From positions 42,959,335-43,023,334 of the forward strand of contig CM046003.1 of assembly GCA_025175895.1 (NCBI GenBank): a stretch of 64,000 bases of DNA. The letters run 5' to 3'. The translations under genes were made by a program, and so were the position numbers. Source of the DNA: Wurfbainia villosa. Its lineage: Eukaryota > Streptophyta > Magnoliopsida > Zingiberales > Zingiberaceae. Positions 1 to 11,609 of the stretch are shown here, one piece after another. Position 1 is the first letter of the stretch. Each line of letters begins with the position of its first letter. Under the pieces are notes generated by a model. That model saw only the letters and a program-made list of their open reading frames with translations. It was not told the DNA's origin and ran no database searches.

Positions 1-503
1 TATGCCTAGGAAGGGCAAAAATGCTCAAAGAAACAATGGACCCACAAAATTTGAGCAATTAGAATCTGAAAATTAAGTTTTGAGGTCAAAACTTGAGAAG
101 ATGGAGAAGACCCTTGCAAGGATGCAAAATTCAATTAAAGGGTCAAATTGTCAAAACCTAGGGTCCACCCAAGCCCAAGGAGACCTATCATAGTGTTTCA
201 TTCGATTATGGAATACAACCTAGGTCTAGGAGAGCCAAGGTCACTAGGGAAGTCATCCCTAAGGTTGACCATGGCAAGTGCCTAGTGGCTAAGATTTTGA
301 AGAAACCTAGGAAAATCACTAAGAAGGTTACAAGGAGAATCACCCCTAGAGTTAACCTAGGCAAGACCATAATGACCAAGGCTACCAAGCCTAGGAGGGT
401 CATTAGGAGGGTATCTAGGGAGGTCATCTCTAAGGAATACCTAATTAATCCAAGAAGCTCAAATAGGTTTTGGGTTCCTAAGAACGTGATCGACTCACGC
501 TAG
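1..503 (+). pseudogene. Family B gag, C-terminal part, broken
   Basis: A reading frame from position 2 begins MPRKGKNAQ and parallels the frame starting at 28844 in the complete B element. It has a short leucine-rich coiled-coil segment (LRSKLEKMEKTL) and then a very basic Lys/Arg tail. A TAA at 74-76 interrupts it, and a frameshift near 160-280 moves the homology to another frame (285-503). That frame ends with NPRSSNRFWVPK and a stop, the same ending as the complete copy. Gag of this type is the structural particle protein of copia/sirevirus elements; coiled coils are known in sirevirus Gag. With an in-frame stop and a frameshift this copy cannot make Gag. Confidence 0.8.
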
Positions 504-1957
504 ATGGGTTAGGATGTGTCAACCTTGATTAGATGGGTAGTTAACCTAGCCATAGCAAAGTTGGCATATTAGGTCATTTTCAAGGTTATGGGTACCTTGA
601 AAATAAGTTTGATCATAATCCCAAAGGATTTTAGGATGTGCCAATATCATTTAAGAAGTTTGATAAGTTGATCAAATTGGCACAAGTTAGGTCTTAGAAT
701 CTAGGTGTGCCATTTTGGGTTTTTGACACACTTGGGAGAAGAGTGATAATATGACAAATATGAATTTAATCCTAACAAATGACAACTAATATTAAAATTC
801 AGGTATTATTATACCTTTATATTTTATTTGTAAATCCTTGATTGTCATATAACATGTCATGACATCATTCTTATTCTTTATCATTTAATATGTCATGATC
901 ATACTTAGGTTAGTTTTTATGTCATGTTATGCTTAAATTTTAATCATATGCCATGACATCATGATTATTGACAATGTTTATTTATGTTATCATTTATGCC
1001 ATGATCATTCATGTATTTAGGATTAATGAAAATTGATTTAAGGACAATTGGCATGACTTGAAGTCCTATGCATAAGGGAATCAAGTAGTGTTGCTTTAGG
1101 AAAATGCATGAGACCTTAAATTATGATGAACAAAACCCACATCTCACATCACATTGACATGTGTGTATATTGATACACCCTAGATACATGTGAGATGCTA
1201 GGAAATGAGTTAAGTTCAAGGTGCATAGTTCTTGCATCTAGATGAACTCAAACTCATCTTATACCATGGGTAGATCATGGGGAAAGCTAATGTGCAAGTC
1301 ATGTGCATTGAGCCCATTGATCATGATCCAATATAGGTTTTCAAAAATATTTTAAAATTATTTTAGAAAACCTTGGTGAAGTCTATCTTCTGATAGCAAT
1401 AACCATTGATGAAGTTGATACAAAGTAGGACCAAAACATTGAACTTTTCAATGGTTTTGAACTTTGTGTCAATCTCATTATTTTATAGGTATTTTATTTT
1501 TTAAATATTTTTCACTCATAATGTTTGACATAAGTATTATACATATGAATTTTCGTGATTTTTCGATTTATGTATAATTACTTATGATTTTCTCAATTTT
1601 GGTTTCTGAAACTAAATTTCTGCATTTGCAGAAATCAGTCGACTACCGCTTATGGCAGTTGACTGGCGTCAAGGGTAGTCGACTGCTGACTATCAGAGTC
1701 GATTGTCAGACCTGATTTCGGATAAACAAGATTTGTTTAGTCTGATTTCAGCTATGTTAGGCTACCCTAACTGCTCCTAACCCTAGGATATACTTTGGAA
1801 AGCATTGGAAAGGGTGGAAATTCATTGGATATGGAATAGGAGAGTTGTTCGGATGTGTATCAAATGTTAAGGTGTGTGAAAGTTCATGATTGAATTTTTA
1901 ATCTTAATTTTGATGGTTTAGTGTTCCTATTGGCTTAGGGACTCTCCAAGGACATTG
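504..1957 (+). other. Family B non-coding 3' domain, first part
   Basis: AT-rich sequence with no frame of note. It matches 29396-30835 of the complete element in order, including the phrase ending GGTTTTTGACACACTTGGGAG and the hairpin at 1536-1578. No protease, integrase or RT motifs occur here. It ends with the 5-bp target CATTG (1953-1957), duplicated at 10682-10686 by insertion of element A. Confidence 0.75.
1536..1578 (+). other. Inverted repeat (hairpin), copy 1
   Basis: Ten-base arms ATTATACATA and TATGTATAAT flank a 23-nt loop containing TTTTCGTGATTTTTCGATT. The complete B copy has the same loop length but arms ATTATACGTA and TACGTATAAT (30426-30468), so the two differences sit at paired positions and pairing is kept. 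Confidence 0.7.
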
Positions 1958-3099
1958 TGTTGGATCGAAGCGGATCGCTAGAGGGGGGGGGGTGAATAGC
2001 GATAAAAACTTTTCTTTCGTTTCGTTCGTTAAAACCCGAGTAGACAATTATTTGCAGTGGAGAGATAAATGATAAATAAAAGGAGACAAATGTTTTTTTA
2101 CTTGGTTCGTAGCCTTCGGCTACTATTCCAAGGCCCTAACGGTCCTAGATCGTGTACGGAGGGCAATTCACTAAAACACTCCTCCTCGTTGGAGGTAGGA
2201 GTTAGACGATTACAAAAACCTTCGAAAGAAAAAGATAGAGAGACAAACCCTCTCTTCTATTAATGTAAAATGCAACGATAGAAAACCTCGATAAAAAAGA
2301 ATTGCAGTATTAAAGAGATGACAAAATAAGATTATACCAACAACTAGGAAATATAAATTAAGCTAGGGTTGTTGGCAAGACTTCTCAGAGAGTCGTCGAG
2401 AGTCGAGCGCTAGTGGAGGCTTTTGAACACCTAGAGATTGATGAAAACCCCTAGGATAGGCCCTCCTTTTATAGCCTTTGAGCCCCTTTTCGAGAGGAAC
2501 TTTAGCCAATCACAATTGAGCACCACTCCCCTTGAAATGAGGTGATAAGCCTTGACTCCTCGAAGCTGATCCTTGACCATCAGTCGACTGATAGCCATCA
2601 TCAGTCGACTGATGGCAACATCAGTCGAATGCTGACTGCAAACAGTCGACTGATTGACGACAGTCGAGTCCTCCAAGCTGGCAGTCGACTGATGCTAGCT
2701 GTAATGACAAGTTAGCTGAACAATAACATTATTTCGACGACCTTCGACTGTCCAATCTCGACCTAGACCACCGATGGGATGTCTTGGGTCGGATCTACGC
2801 TTAAGTCTATCCCCGTAAAGAGGATACGACCTCACTTACACTCGCACACACACGAGCTTACCTCGATACTTACTATGTCGCTTTCGCTTCTGGCCTTCCA
2901 CTCGATTCCTTCGGCTCCCTCCGAAGTCACTCGAGTGTCGTCCAACCACCGTGGCTTCCTCCGGGTGTCGCTAGCCTTCAGCTCTAGCTATAACAATTTT
3001 CTGCACACTCAATTTAGCTTGTGAGATAATGACATGAGCTTAACTTTGTATTGTTTGCTATAATCAAAACTTAGGTTCGACTTAGGTACTGCACCAATA
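1958..3099 (-). repeat. Element A 3' LTR (left)
   Basis: Matches 9537-10681 along its length. On the minus strand it begins TATTGGTGCAG, where the other LTR has the canonical TGTTGGTGCAG, so the terminal G has mutated. It ends with CGATCCAACA. CAGTCGACTG-type palindromes cluster at about 2579-2695. A run of nine G at about 1983-1991 replaces a shorter stretch in the other LTR. Confidence 0.92.
2465..2473 (-). promoter_or_regulatory. TATA box of element A LTR
   Basis: TATAAAAGG on the minus strand, with the same motif in the other LTR at 10043-10051. It lies downstream of the palindrome cluster in the direction of transcription, as expected for a U3 promoter. Confidence 0.6.
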
Positions 3100-3100
3100 A

Positions 3101-3114
3101 TCTCCCCCTTTTTG
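3101..3114 (-). other. Element A polypurine tract
   Basis: On the minus strand CAAAAAGGGGGAGA lies directly before the 3' LTR, where second-strand priming occurs. Further AAGGGGGAG-like purine blocks appear inward at about 3229-3238 and 3290-3299, a serial arrangement also seen in family B. Confidence 0.75.
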
Positions 3115-4029
3115 ATTTATGGCAAACCCACATACAAAGTTAAGAAAATAGTATGCATGAAGAATAATAATGTGTATGAGAAACAAAAATGAAGATTAAG
3201 TTGGAGTAGTAAGGATTTTCTTCAAGTACTCCCCCTTGAGGAAACCTCCTCCTTGACCGAGGGTGAGTCTTGAAGAAAGACCTTACTCCTCCCCCTTGAG
3301 GGTTGCTATCTAGAAAGAGTTTAAGTAATTAACATTACTTAAAGTTGGCCTTAGTGAAACATTTAAGTTAAGAAGACTTCTTAACTTGGCCCTTTCTTCC
3401 CCTTAAGTAAAACATTAACGTTTACTTCCTTTTTGTTAAGAATAAGTTTTTAAGTTAAGAATTCTCTTAACTTAGCTTTTACTTCCGTTTAGTTAACAAA
3501 AATGAGTTAAGTGAATTTCTAAGTTAAGTAAATTTTCAAAACTTAAAGTTAAGTAAACATGTACTTAACTTTTGGCCATGTGAATAAATATGAAGTGATT
3601 GCTCCCCTTAACTTTGACCCTTTTCTCTCCCTTTTGCCATATATAAAAAATAAGTATTAAATTTAAAATCCAAGCATGTTCCATATTATTTTGAAAATAA
3701 TATACTGAAAATAAGCTCATCTATAAAATGTTCGACTCATATTTGACTTGATTGATATGAAAGATCAACCAGTCCTGGTCAGAGTCGGTTAATATATATG
3801 ATTATACTCTGTGGTTTATGGTGATGCACTAGCTCTACATCTGAAACCAGGAGTAAGGTCCTAACATCTCACTCCCATCTACGTGGCTAAGTACACAAAC
3901 ACATTAGTCCTATGTGTTGTGAGATGTATTGGCTCCTTAAATCTATAGGTGCATGATATCTAAGGTATGTCCTATGCTAGTTCCATGAAAATGAAAAGTA
4001 AGTAGTAAGAAAATATAATTTGTAAGTTT
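3115..4029 (-). other. Element A non-coding region between RNase H and polypurine tract
   Basis: About 0.9 kb with no frame and no envelope-like protein. It is rich in short AAGTTAAG-type words (3360-3560), apparently slippage-derived. Sireviruses often carry an extra region here, but I see no coding content in this one. Confidence 0.5.
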
Positions 4030-7000
4030 CTATTCTATTATGCATATGCTCAATTTTCGTCTTAATAGACTAAATTCAGCTTCGGGTAGGGGTTTAATAA
4101 ATAGGTCTGCCAAGTTAGACTTCGATTCGACGTATTCGAGTTGTATGGCTCTGTTGGCCACATGTTCTCGAATGAAATGGTGTTTGACCTCTATATGTTT
4201 GGTCCTAGAGTGACATATCGGATTCTTAGTAAGGTTAATTGAACTAATGTTATCTACGTGAAGTTTAGTATTTGTAAAGTCTAACTTAAAGTCGCGGAGA
4301 GTGTGCCTCATCCAAAGAAGCTGAGTGACACACTCACCCATCGCGATGTATTCGGCTTTGGTGGTAGATAAGGCAACACAGTGTTGCTTCCTACTGCACT
4401 AACTCACTAGACTTAAGTTGAGAAGTTGACAACAACCACTCATACTCTTTCTATCAAGCTTACTACTGGCATAGTCCGAATCGGAGTAGCCGATTAGTTC
4501 AAACTCGGTAGATCTAGGGTACCAAATACCGACATTAAGTGTACCCTTTAGATATCTAAGGATACGCTTGACTAGAGTTAGGTGAGACTCCTTGGCATAG
4601 GTTTGGAACCTTGCGCACATACTTACTACAAATAAGATATCAGGTCGACTTACAGTTAAGTAAAAAAGACTCCCTATTACGCTTCTATAGTATTTAAATC
4701 AATTGAGTTTCCGATTAAATCTTCTTCTATATTCACATTAGTTGCCATTGGGGTATTAATAATTTTAGCATCTTGCATTCTAAAGCGTTTAATTAATTCC
4801 CTAGTATATTTGCATTGGTGTAGGTATATTCCATCTTTAGTTTGTTTAATTTGTAGACCTAAGAAGAAACTCAACTCGCCTACTAAATTCATTTCAAATT
4901 CACTTTCCATAAGTGAAATGAATTCATTCAGTAGAATCGAGTTGGTGGTTCTGAAAATAATATCATCTACGTAGATTTGGGCTATGAATATGTCTTTACC
5001 TAAGGTTTTTACGAAAAGGGTTGGGTCAACTACACCCTGGTTAAATCCTTTGGACTTAAGATAAATCGAAAGTCTCTCGTACCAAGCTCGAGGAGCTTGT
5101 TTAAGTCCATAGAGATCTTTCTTTAACCTAAGGACATGGTCGGGTTTATCTAAACTTTCAAAACCGGGGGGTTGACTAACATAAACCTCTTCTTTAATGT
5201 ATCCATTCAAGAATACAGATTTCACATCCATTTGAAACAACTTAGATCCTCGATGTGCAGCATACGCTAATAGCATTCGAATGAACTCTAATCTAGCTAC
5301 TGGGGCATAGGTCTCGTCGTAATCTAAACCTTCGACTTGACTAAACCCTTTAGTGACTAGTCTAGCTTTATTTCTAACTACTTCACCTTTATCATCAAGT
5401 TTATTTCTAAACACCCACCTTGTTCCAACAATTGTTTTATCTTTAGGTGGTAGTACTAATTCCCATACTTCATTCCTAGTGAATTGAGCCAGCTCTTCTT
5501 GCATTGCAATAATCCAATCGGGATCAAGAAGAGCTTGGTCAATAGTATTGGGTTCAATTTTAGAAATCAAGGAGATTTGACTAAGGTTTCTGTATGAGGC
5601 TCTAGTTCGAACTCCTAGACTTGGATCACCTATCACTTGGTCGATAGGATGATTCGTTTGAGTCCTAGTTGGATTTGGGTTTGAGTCTACAACTTGATCA
5701 ATAGGATGACTCGTTTGAGTTCTAGTTTGGTTAGAGTCATCTATCACTTGGTCGATAGGCTGACTTAGTTGACTTAGGTTAGGATTACCACTAGACTTGA
5801 CCTCTGGATCGGAGTTGAGTCTGGTATGAATCGGCTCGCTAATTGGGGTTGTCGGGGGATTTGTAGGTTCGTGTCCTTCATCAAATACTACATTGATAGT
5901 CTCCTCGACTCTAAGGGTGTCATAATTATATACTCTATACGCTCTACTCGTAGTCGAGTATCGTAGAAAGATTCCGGTCGAGGTTTTGGATGTAAATTTT
6001 CCTAGGTAATCCTTAGTGTTTAGGATATGTACTTTACACCCGAATACCCTAAAGTACTTGATGTTAGGTACTTTATCGTGGTAAATCTCGTATGAGGTCT
6101 TAAGGTGCCTCTTTACCATAAGGATCATATTTTGGACATAGCATGCCGTACTTACGGCTTCTGCCCAAAACCTATCGTGTAGATTATACTCGTTTAACAT
6201 TGTCCTAGCGGCTTCTTGTAGAGTTCTATTTTTACATTCTACTAGGCCATTTTGTTGTGGAGTTCTAGGGCAAGAGAACTCATGGTGGTATCCATTTAGG
6301 TTACAGAATTCTGTAAACTTGTGATTCTCGAATTCACCACCATGATCAGTCCTAAGTCTTTAAATTTTAAGGTTTTGTTGATTTTCTATTAGTTTAAATA
6401 GGTTGATTAGTTGATCTAGGGTATCATTTTTGTGTTTGATGAACCTAACCCAAGTAAATCTAGAATAGTCATCAATTATGACTAAGCAGAATTTACTCCC
6501 ATTAAGTGACTTAGCTCCGTGTGAATCAAATAGATTCATGTGCAGCTCAAGAACACTTTTGATTCGTTCTTGATTAGTTAGTTGATCTTGTGTCCTAGAT
6601 TGTTTACCTTGTTGACAAGCATTACATATTTTATTATTCAAGTTATTGAGGTTAGGCAAACCTCTAACTAAGTCACTCTGACTCATCTTGTGGATGAGTC
6701 TTGGGTGTGAGTGACCGAGTCGTCGGTGCCACAACCATGATTCCTCTTGCCGTGTCATAAAACACTTGGTTGAGGAGTTAGTTAGATTAATAGTGTAAAT
6801 ATTGTTGTTTCTGGTTCCCTTAAGGATTGTTTTAGAAGTTTCATTTGTATTAATTACGCATTTATTTTCTAGGAATATGATCTTATAGTTATTATCACAC
6901 AATTGACTTACACTAAGTAAATTATATTGAAAATTTTCTACCAATAAGACATTTTGAATAATAAAGTTAGAGTTGAGCTCAATATCACCTGATCCGATGA

Positions 7001-7115
7001 TTTTAAGCTTGCCGTTGTTTCCAAAGGATACCGATCCTTGTCGTTTGAATCGAAGCTTCGAAAACTTGAGTTGATCCCCGGTCATGTGTTGGGAGCAACC
7101 ACTGTCCAACATTCA
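4030..7115 (-). pseudogene. Element A pol: protease, integrase, reverse transcriptase, RNase H (broken)
   Basis: Read from 7112 leftwards: protease motif LDSGCSQHMTG; pre-integrase zinc site (H-x4-H ... C-x2-C, WHRRLGHSH ... CNACQQGK); integrase core with RTDHGGEF and NGLVECKNRTL; RT with FQMDVKSVFLNG and the catalytic YVDD; RNase H ending near 4030. The integrase's first catalytic Asp, normally in LHMDLF, is Asn here (codon 6534-6536, GAT to AAT). Stops include TGA just before the protease motif (7113-7115, where Trp is usual), TAA at 6360-6362 and TAG at 4399-4401 (Trp expected). One frameshift lies near 4686-4692 between RT and RNase H. Otherwise the frame is continuous over 3 kb, so decay is fairly light. 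The SIRE-like assignment rests on motif style. Confidence 0.9.
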
Positions 7116-7697
7116 TTGATCCTACACACAAGGTAGTCGGATCGGATATTGGATTTATTAAAGATTGGTTGAAGATTATTAACCTAAATCATCTCACCCA
7201 TGTTTACATGATCAAACATGTTAACCCTATATGTTCTTGTGAGATGACTTCCAATTTTACTTGATTTAAATTTAATGACTTGAACACTTGTCAACCTTGC
7301 GTTAGATTCGGATTTGACCTTAGGCTCATCAAGTCACCTTTTCAAGATCATGGCTTCCAGGTCGTGGCGAGGCACAGAGGCCTTCTTTGATCGGAACAAC
7401 GACCACTTCCTTAGACAAAGCCATTTTCAAGAAAATAGAGACTTGACTCACCTAAGACCACTTCCTGGTCTAACTAGTCTAGGATACGGTGAGGTAGCTT
7501 CAGCTAGTTCCGCTTGGTCAAGGGTATTGAACTAGATACGCCTTATCTAGCCCGAATACACAAGACTCTGCTTTCCTAGCATACTATCATCTCGCCGTGT
7601 CCTGGTACTATGTTATCAAGTATTGATGAGTTATAGTCCTATCTAGCCATTCTAGAAAGAAAAATCAAACTAAATAAAGAACCTAAGCATGCAACTT

Positions 7698-9334
7698 CTA
7701 AGTTAAAATACAAACAAGTTTCGTACTAGCTCCCCTTGGACCATTAAATTGGTTCGGTCTCTCCACATAGTGGATTTGATCCTTGGGAACACAGTACTGG
7801 TTCGATCCTAAGTTTGAAATCAATGCAGTCTTAGGGACCCATGCTTGGACACGTTTTTTATGTCGACTTACAATCGACATATATGACTTGTTGGTCGTAT
7901 TTGAGCTAAACCCTAGTCCGACCTTGTTGTACACGGCCCTTTGCGATCCAAGTAGGAGGTCAAGTCCTTTGGATCACAAAGTAAACCTTTCCAATGTGTT
8001 CCTAAGATCTTCGACTTGACTCTTCAAGAGTGAGTTCTCAACTTTGAGCTTTTCAACCCGAGTTGAGTCCTCCTCTTGAACTCGACTAGTCGAAGAGGTT
8101 AGGAAGACCTCGTGTTTGAGGAGTTTAACTTCCTCAACCAGTGTCTCAACCTTGGACTCGGACTTAGCTAATTTTCTAGTTAAAAACTTAATTGCACTAT
8201 AAAGTGTACTAATGAGGGATCGACTTACCTTGAGTGTATCTTTTGAACCGGATGCGTATCCGTGGCTTGTCTTGAATAGTGCTTCGCAGTCTGACTCGTC
8301 TTCGATTTTCGATTCATGTTTCGGTTCCGACTTCATCTCCGATTTCACCGGTTTAGCCATGAGGACACGATCATTATCTTCTTCCTCGGATGCTTCTTCC
8401 CAAGTAGAGTTGAGTGCCTTGTTGTGTTTTGGTGCTTTACTCTTGAGTTTTGGGCATTCAGACTTGCTGTGTCCAAACCTATTGCATTCGTAACATCTAA
8501 TATTTGAACTTTTAGGCTTACCTTCGTTGGGTCGAGTGACGATTCATTTTCGTCCCTTGACTATCCTCCGAACTAGGTTGACTAGTTCGGCCTCCATTTC
8601 CGAGTCGACCTCCGAATCAGACTCATCCTCTTCTTTCTTCGGAGGTGGCTTGCTTGCGATTTTCTTTCTCGAACCTGCAAAAACTGCTATACCCTTCTTG
8701 GGTTCCGAGTTAAACTTTCATGAAGTTCAAAATCGAAAAATAATTCATCTAACCTAAGCTTCGAAAGATCCTTGGAGACCTTGTAGGCATCGACCATGGA
8801 TGCCCACAAGGTAGTCCTCGGAAAAGAGTTAAGAACATACCTTATAAGGTCGCGGTTTTCGACCTTTTGCCCGATCGCGTGTAGATTATTGACTATGTCT
8901 TGAACGCGGGCGTGAAGTTGTGTTGACGATTCGTGTTCCTACATTTTTAGATTATATAGTTTATTAAACAAAAGATCGCGCTTACATACCTTGGTTTCAT
9001 CAATCCCTTCGTGTAGCTCTACTAGCTTTGTCCAAAGGTCCTTTGCGCTGATGAAGGGGCTGACGCGATTAAGCTCCTCCTTGGACAAGCCGCATTGGAG
9101 GATTTGAGTTTCCTTGGCGTCGACTTCGACTTGTCTTTTTGTCGCAATGGTCCATTGGTCATAATCCAAGGATTCACCCACTTCGTTAGTCGGAAGTGTG
9201 AATCTCGTTTGGATTATGATCCACATCTCAATTTGAGTTTTAAGAAAGCATTCCATCCGACCCTTCCAATAACGGAAGTCATCTTCGTTGTAAAACGGAG
9301 GTCGAACGGTGCTAAAACCCTCGAGATGGGCCAT
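7698..9334 (-). pseudogene. Element A gag (broken)
   Basis: The N-terminal Gag domain starts at ATG 9334 (MAHLEGFSTVRPPFYNEDD, with FRYWKGRMECFL), the usual copia Gag opening. It runs to a stop at 8939. A different frame then carries a CCHC zinc knuckle (CYECNRFGHSKSEC, 8454-8495), followed in the same frame by a long heptad-rich coiled coil at about 7974-8200 (VETLVEEVKLLKHEV, KVENSLLKSQVEDL). TGA at 7974-7976 interrupts it, after which the frame continues to 7698 with a WVPK-containing linker. At least one frameshift separates the N terminus from the zinc knuckle. Gag would form the virus-like particle and bind element RNA; this copy cannot make the full protein. Confidence 0.85.
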
Positions 9335-9521
9335 TGAAACAAAATAAACAAGGAGATGAAGACGAAAAACCTAGCAACGACACAAACACACGAAATGTAC
9401 CAAGACTCGCATCTTGAATTAGTAGTGCAGGAAAAAAATAACCAAATGAAATAAATTTGAAATAAAGAAAAAATCTGTAAAAAAAACTAGATCGATGGTT
9501 TCACCAAATCTTAGCACCCTC

Positions 9522-9534
9522 GGCTCTGATACCA
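9522..9534 (-). other. Element A primer-binding site
   Basis: TGGTATCAGAGCC on the minus strand, two bases inside the 5' LTR. It is complementary to the 3' end of plant initiator tRNA-Met, the usual copia primer. Confidence 0.93.
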
Positions 9535-9536
9535 AT

Positions 9537-10681
9537 TGTTGGATCGAAGCGGATCACTAGAGGGCTGAATAGTGATAAAAACTTTTCTTTCGTTTCGTTC
9601 GTTAAAACCCGAGTAGACAATTATTTGCAACGGAGAGATAAATGATAAATAAAAGGAGACAAATATTTTTTTACTTGGTTCGTAGCCTTCGGCTACTACT
9701 CCAAGGCCCTAACGGTCCTAGATCGTGTACGGAGGGCAATTCACTAAAACACTCCTCCTCGTTGGAGGTAGGAATTAGACGATTACAAAAACCTTCGAAA
9801 GCAAAAGATAGAGAGACAAACCCTCTCTTCTATTAATGTAAAATGCAACGATAGAAAACCTCGATAAAAAAGAATTGCAGTATTAAAGAGATGACAAAAT
9901 AAGATTATACCAACAACTAGGAAATATAAATTAAGCTAGGGTTGTTGGCAGCACTTCGTCGTTGTAGAGTCGTCGGAGAGTCGTAGCGTTGTGGAGGCTT
10001 TTGAACACCTAGAGATTGATGAAAACCCCTAGGATAGGCCCTCCTTTTATAGCCTTTGAGCCCCTTTTCGAGAGGAACTTTAGCCAATCACAATTGAGCA
10101 CCACTCCCCTTGAAATGAGGTGATAAGCCTTGACTCCTCGAAGTTGATCCTTGACCATCAGTCGACTGATAGCCATCATCAGTCGACTGATGGCAACATC
10201 AGTCGAATGCTGACTGTAAACAGTCGACTGATTGACGACAGTTGAGTCCTCCAAGCTGGCAGTCGACTGATGCTAGCTGTAATGACAAGTTAGCTGAACA
10301 ATAACATTATTTCGACGGCCTCCGACTGTCCAATCTCGACCTAGACCACCGATGGGATGTCTTGGGTCGGATCTATGCTTAAGTCTATCCCCGTAAAGAG
10401 GATACGACCTCACTTATACTCGCACACACATGAGCTTACCTCGATACTTACTGTTTTGCTTTCGCTTCCGGCCTTCCACTCGATTCCTTCGGCTCCCTCC
10501 GAAGTCACTCGAGTGTCGCCCAACTATCGTGGCTTCCTCCGGGTGTCGCTAGCCTTCAGCTCCAGCTATAGCAATTTTCTGCACACTCGATTCAGCTCGT
10601 GAGATAATGACATGAGCTTAACTTTGTATCATTTGTTATAATCAAAGCTCAGTTTCGACTTAGATGCCTACTGCACCAACA
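9537..10681 (-). repeat. Element A 5' LTR (right)
   Basis: Canonical TG...CA ends (TGTTGG...CCAACA), followed by target duplication CATTG. It differs from the left LTR by scattered substitutions and by a rearranged patch near 9955-9990. It carries the same CAGTCGACTG palindromes (10158-10270). Confidence 0.93.
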
Positions 10682-10686
10682 CATTG

Positions 10687-11072
10687 TTGGTGCAATGGTC
10701 AAGGGGGAGCAAGCCTTTAGGGGGAGGTTATCCATCATGGGATGTTGGATGTGTTCTTCCTCATGAGGGGGAGAATTTGGAGAGTTGGAGAGTTTGTAGG
10801 ATTGCCTCTCTTGAGTGATATGAGACTTATCACTAGGAAGAGTGAAAGCATCTTGGATGTTTTTGGATGAAGGGGGAGATTGTAAGATCTCATTGGGATA
10901 TGAAACATTGACACCCTTGGAGAGAGAACTTTTTTTATGTATGTCAAAAAGGGGGAGAATTGATGGGAGAATTTGAAATTACCAATTTGGGAGAATTGGT
11001 AAGGAGATTTGAGTTAGGTGGCCTAACTCAAAGGTGTTTATGGTTTTTGTCAAACATCAAAAAGGGGGAGAT
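10687..11072 (+). other. Family B copy 1: serial polypurine region
   Basis: Six AGGGGGAG-like motifs, at about 10703, 10721, 10777, 10873, 10953 and 11063. The last is the polypurine tract abutting the LTR at 11073. The complete B copy has six in the same order at 30846-31257. No credible protein is encoded. Confidence 0.75.
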
Positions 11073-11609
11073 TGTTGGTGCAATCGGCCCAAGTCACGAT
11101 TGGCCATACTCGAGTTTGACTCAAGCGATATTTTGATGTTTGACAAAATATATGACAATGTGATTGTCATGAGAAAGTCCAAGTCATGGGTACTTGGCAT
11201 AGAAAGTCCAAGTGGGACACTTGGCGATGAGAAAGTCTAACATGGATTGGAATGGAAAGTCCAAGCATGGGTCTTGACAAGGGAAAGTCCAACCTTAAGT
11301 TTTGACAATTGAAAAGTCCAACATGGGTTGGCAAGGAAAGTCCAAGGGTTGATATCGACCCCGTAAAGTCCAAGCGGGAGTCTTGGCAGCATAAGTCAAA
11401 TGGTTGGCAGCGTAAAGTCTAAGCGGTAGTCTTGATAGCGTAAGTCCAAATGTGCCTTGGCGGTATAGACCAGCTTAGAATGATAATAGCCTATGGAAGC
11501 ACATGAAGGTTATTGGTGCAATCGGCCCAGGTCACGATTGACCAGGACTCGAGTTTGACTCGAGTGATATTTTGATGTTCGACAAAAACATATGACAATG
11601 TAATTGTCA

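Larger units (their letters stand above)
1958..10681 (-). mobile_element. Element A: full-length copia LTR retrotransposon, sirevirus-like, decayed
   Basis: Both LTRs are present (1958-3099 and 9537-10681), flanked by the 5-bp target duplication CATTG (1953-1957, 10682-10686) in family B sequence. Read on the minus strand, the order is 5' LTR, primer-binding site, gag, protease, integrase, RT, RNase H, about 0.9 kb non-coding, polypurine tract, 3' LTR. The integrase-before-RT order makes it Ty1/copia. A long Gag with coiled coil and zinc knuckle, repeated purine tracts before the 3' LTR and palindrome-rich LTRs point to the sirevirus (SIRE/Maximus) group. Stops and frameshifts in both gag and pol mean it is not autonomous now. 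Confidence 0.92.

Noticed and set aside
206..503. Overlapping frames on both strands near the left edge as small host genes
   Set aside because: The plus frame is the tail of family B gag (matching 29150-29395) and the minus frame is its shadow.
2069..3024. Duplicated frames in the element A LTRs (2069-2263, 2431-2676, 2779-3024 and their copies at 9642-10602)
   Set aside because: Identical placement in both LTRs is explained by LTR duplication; no domain, and reading frames run on both strands.
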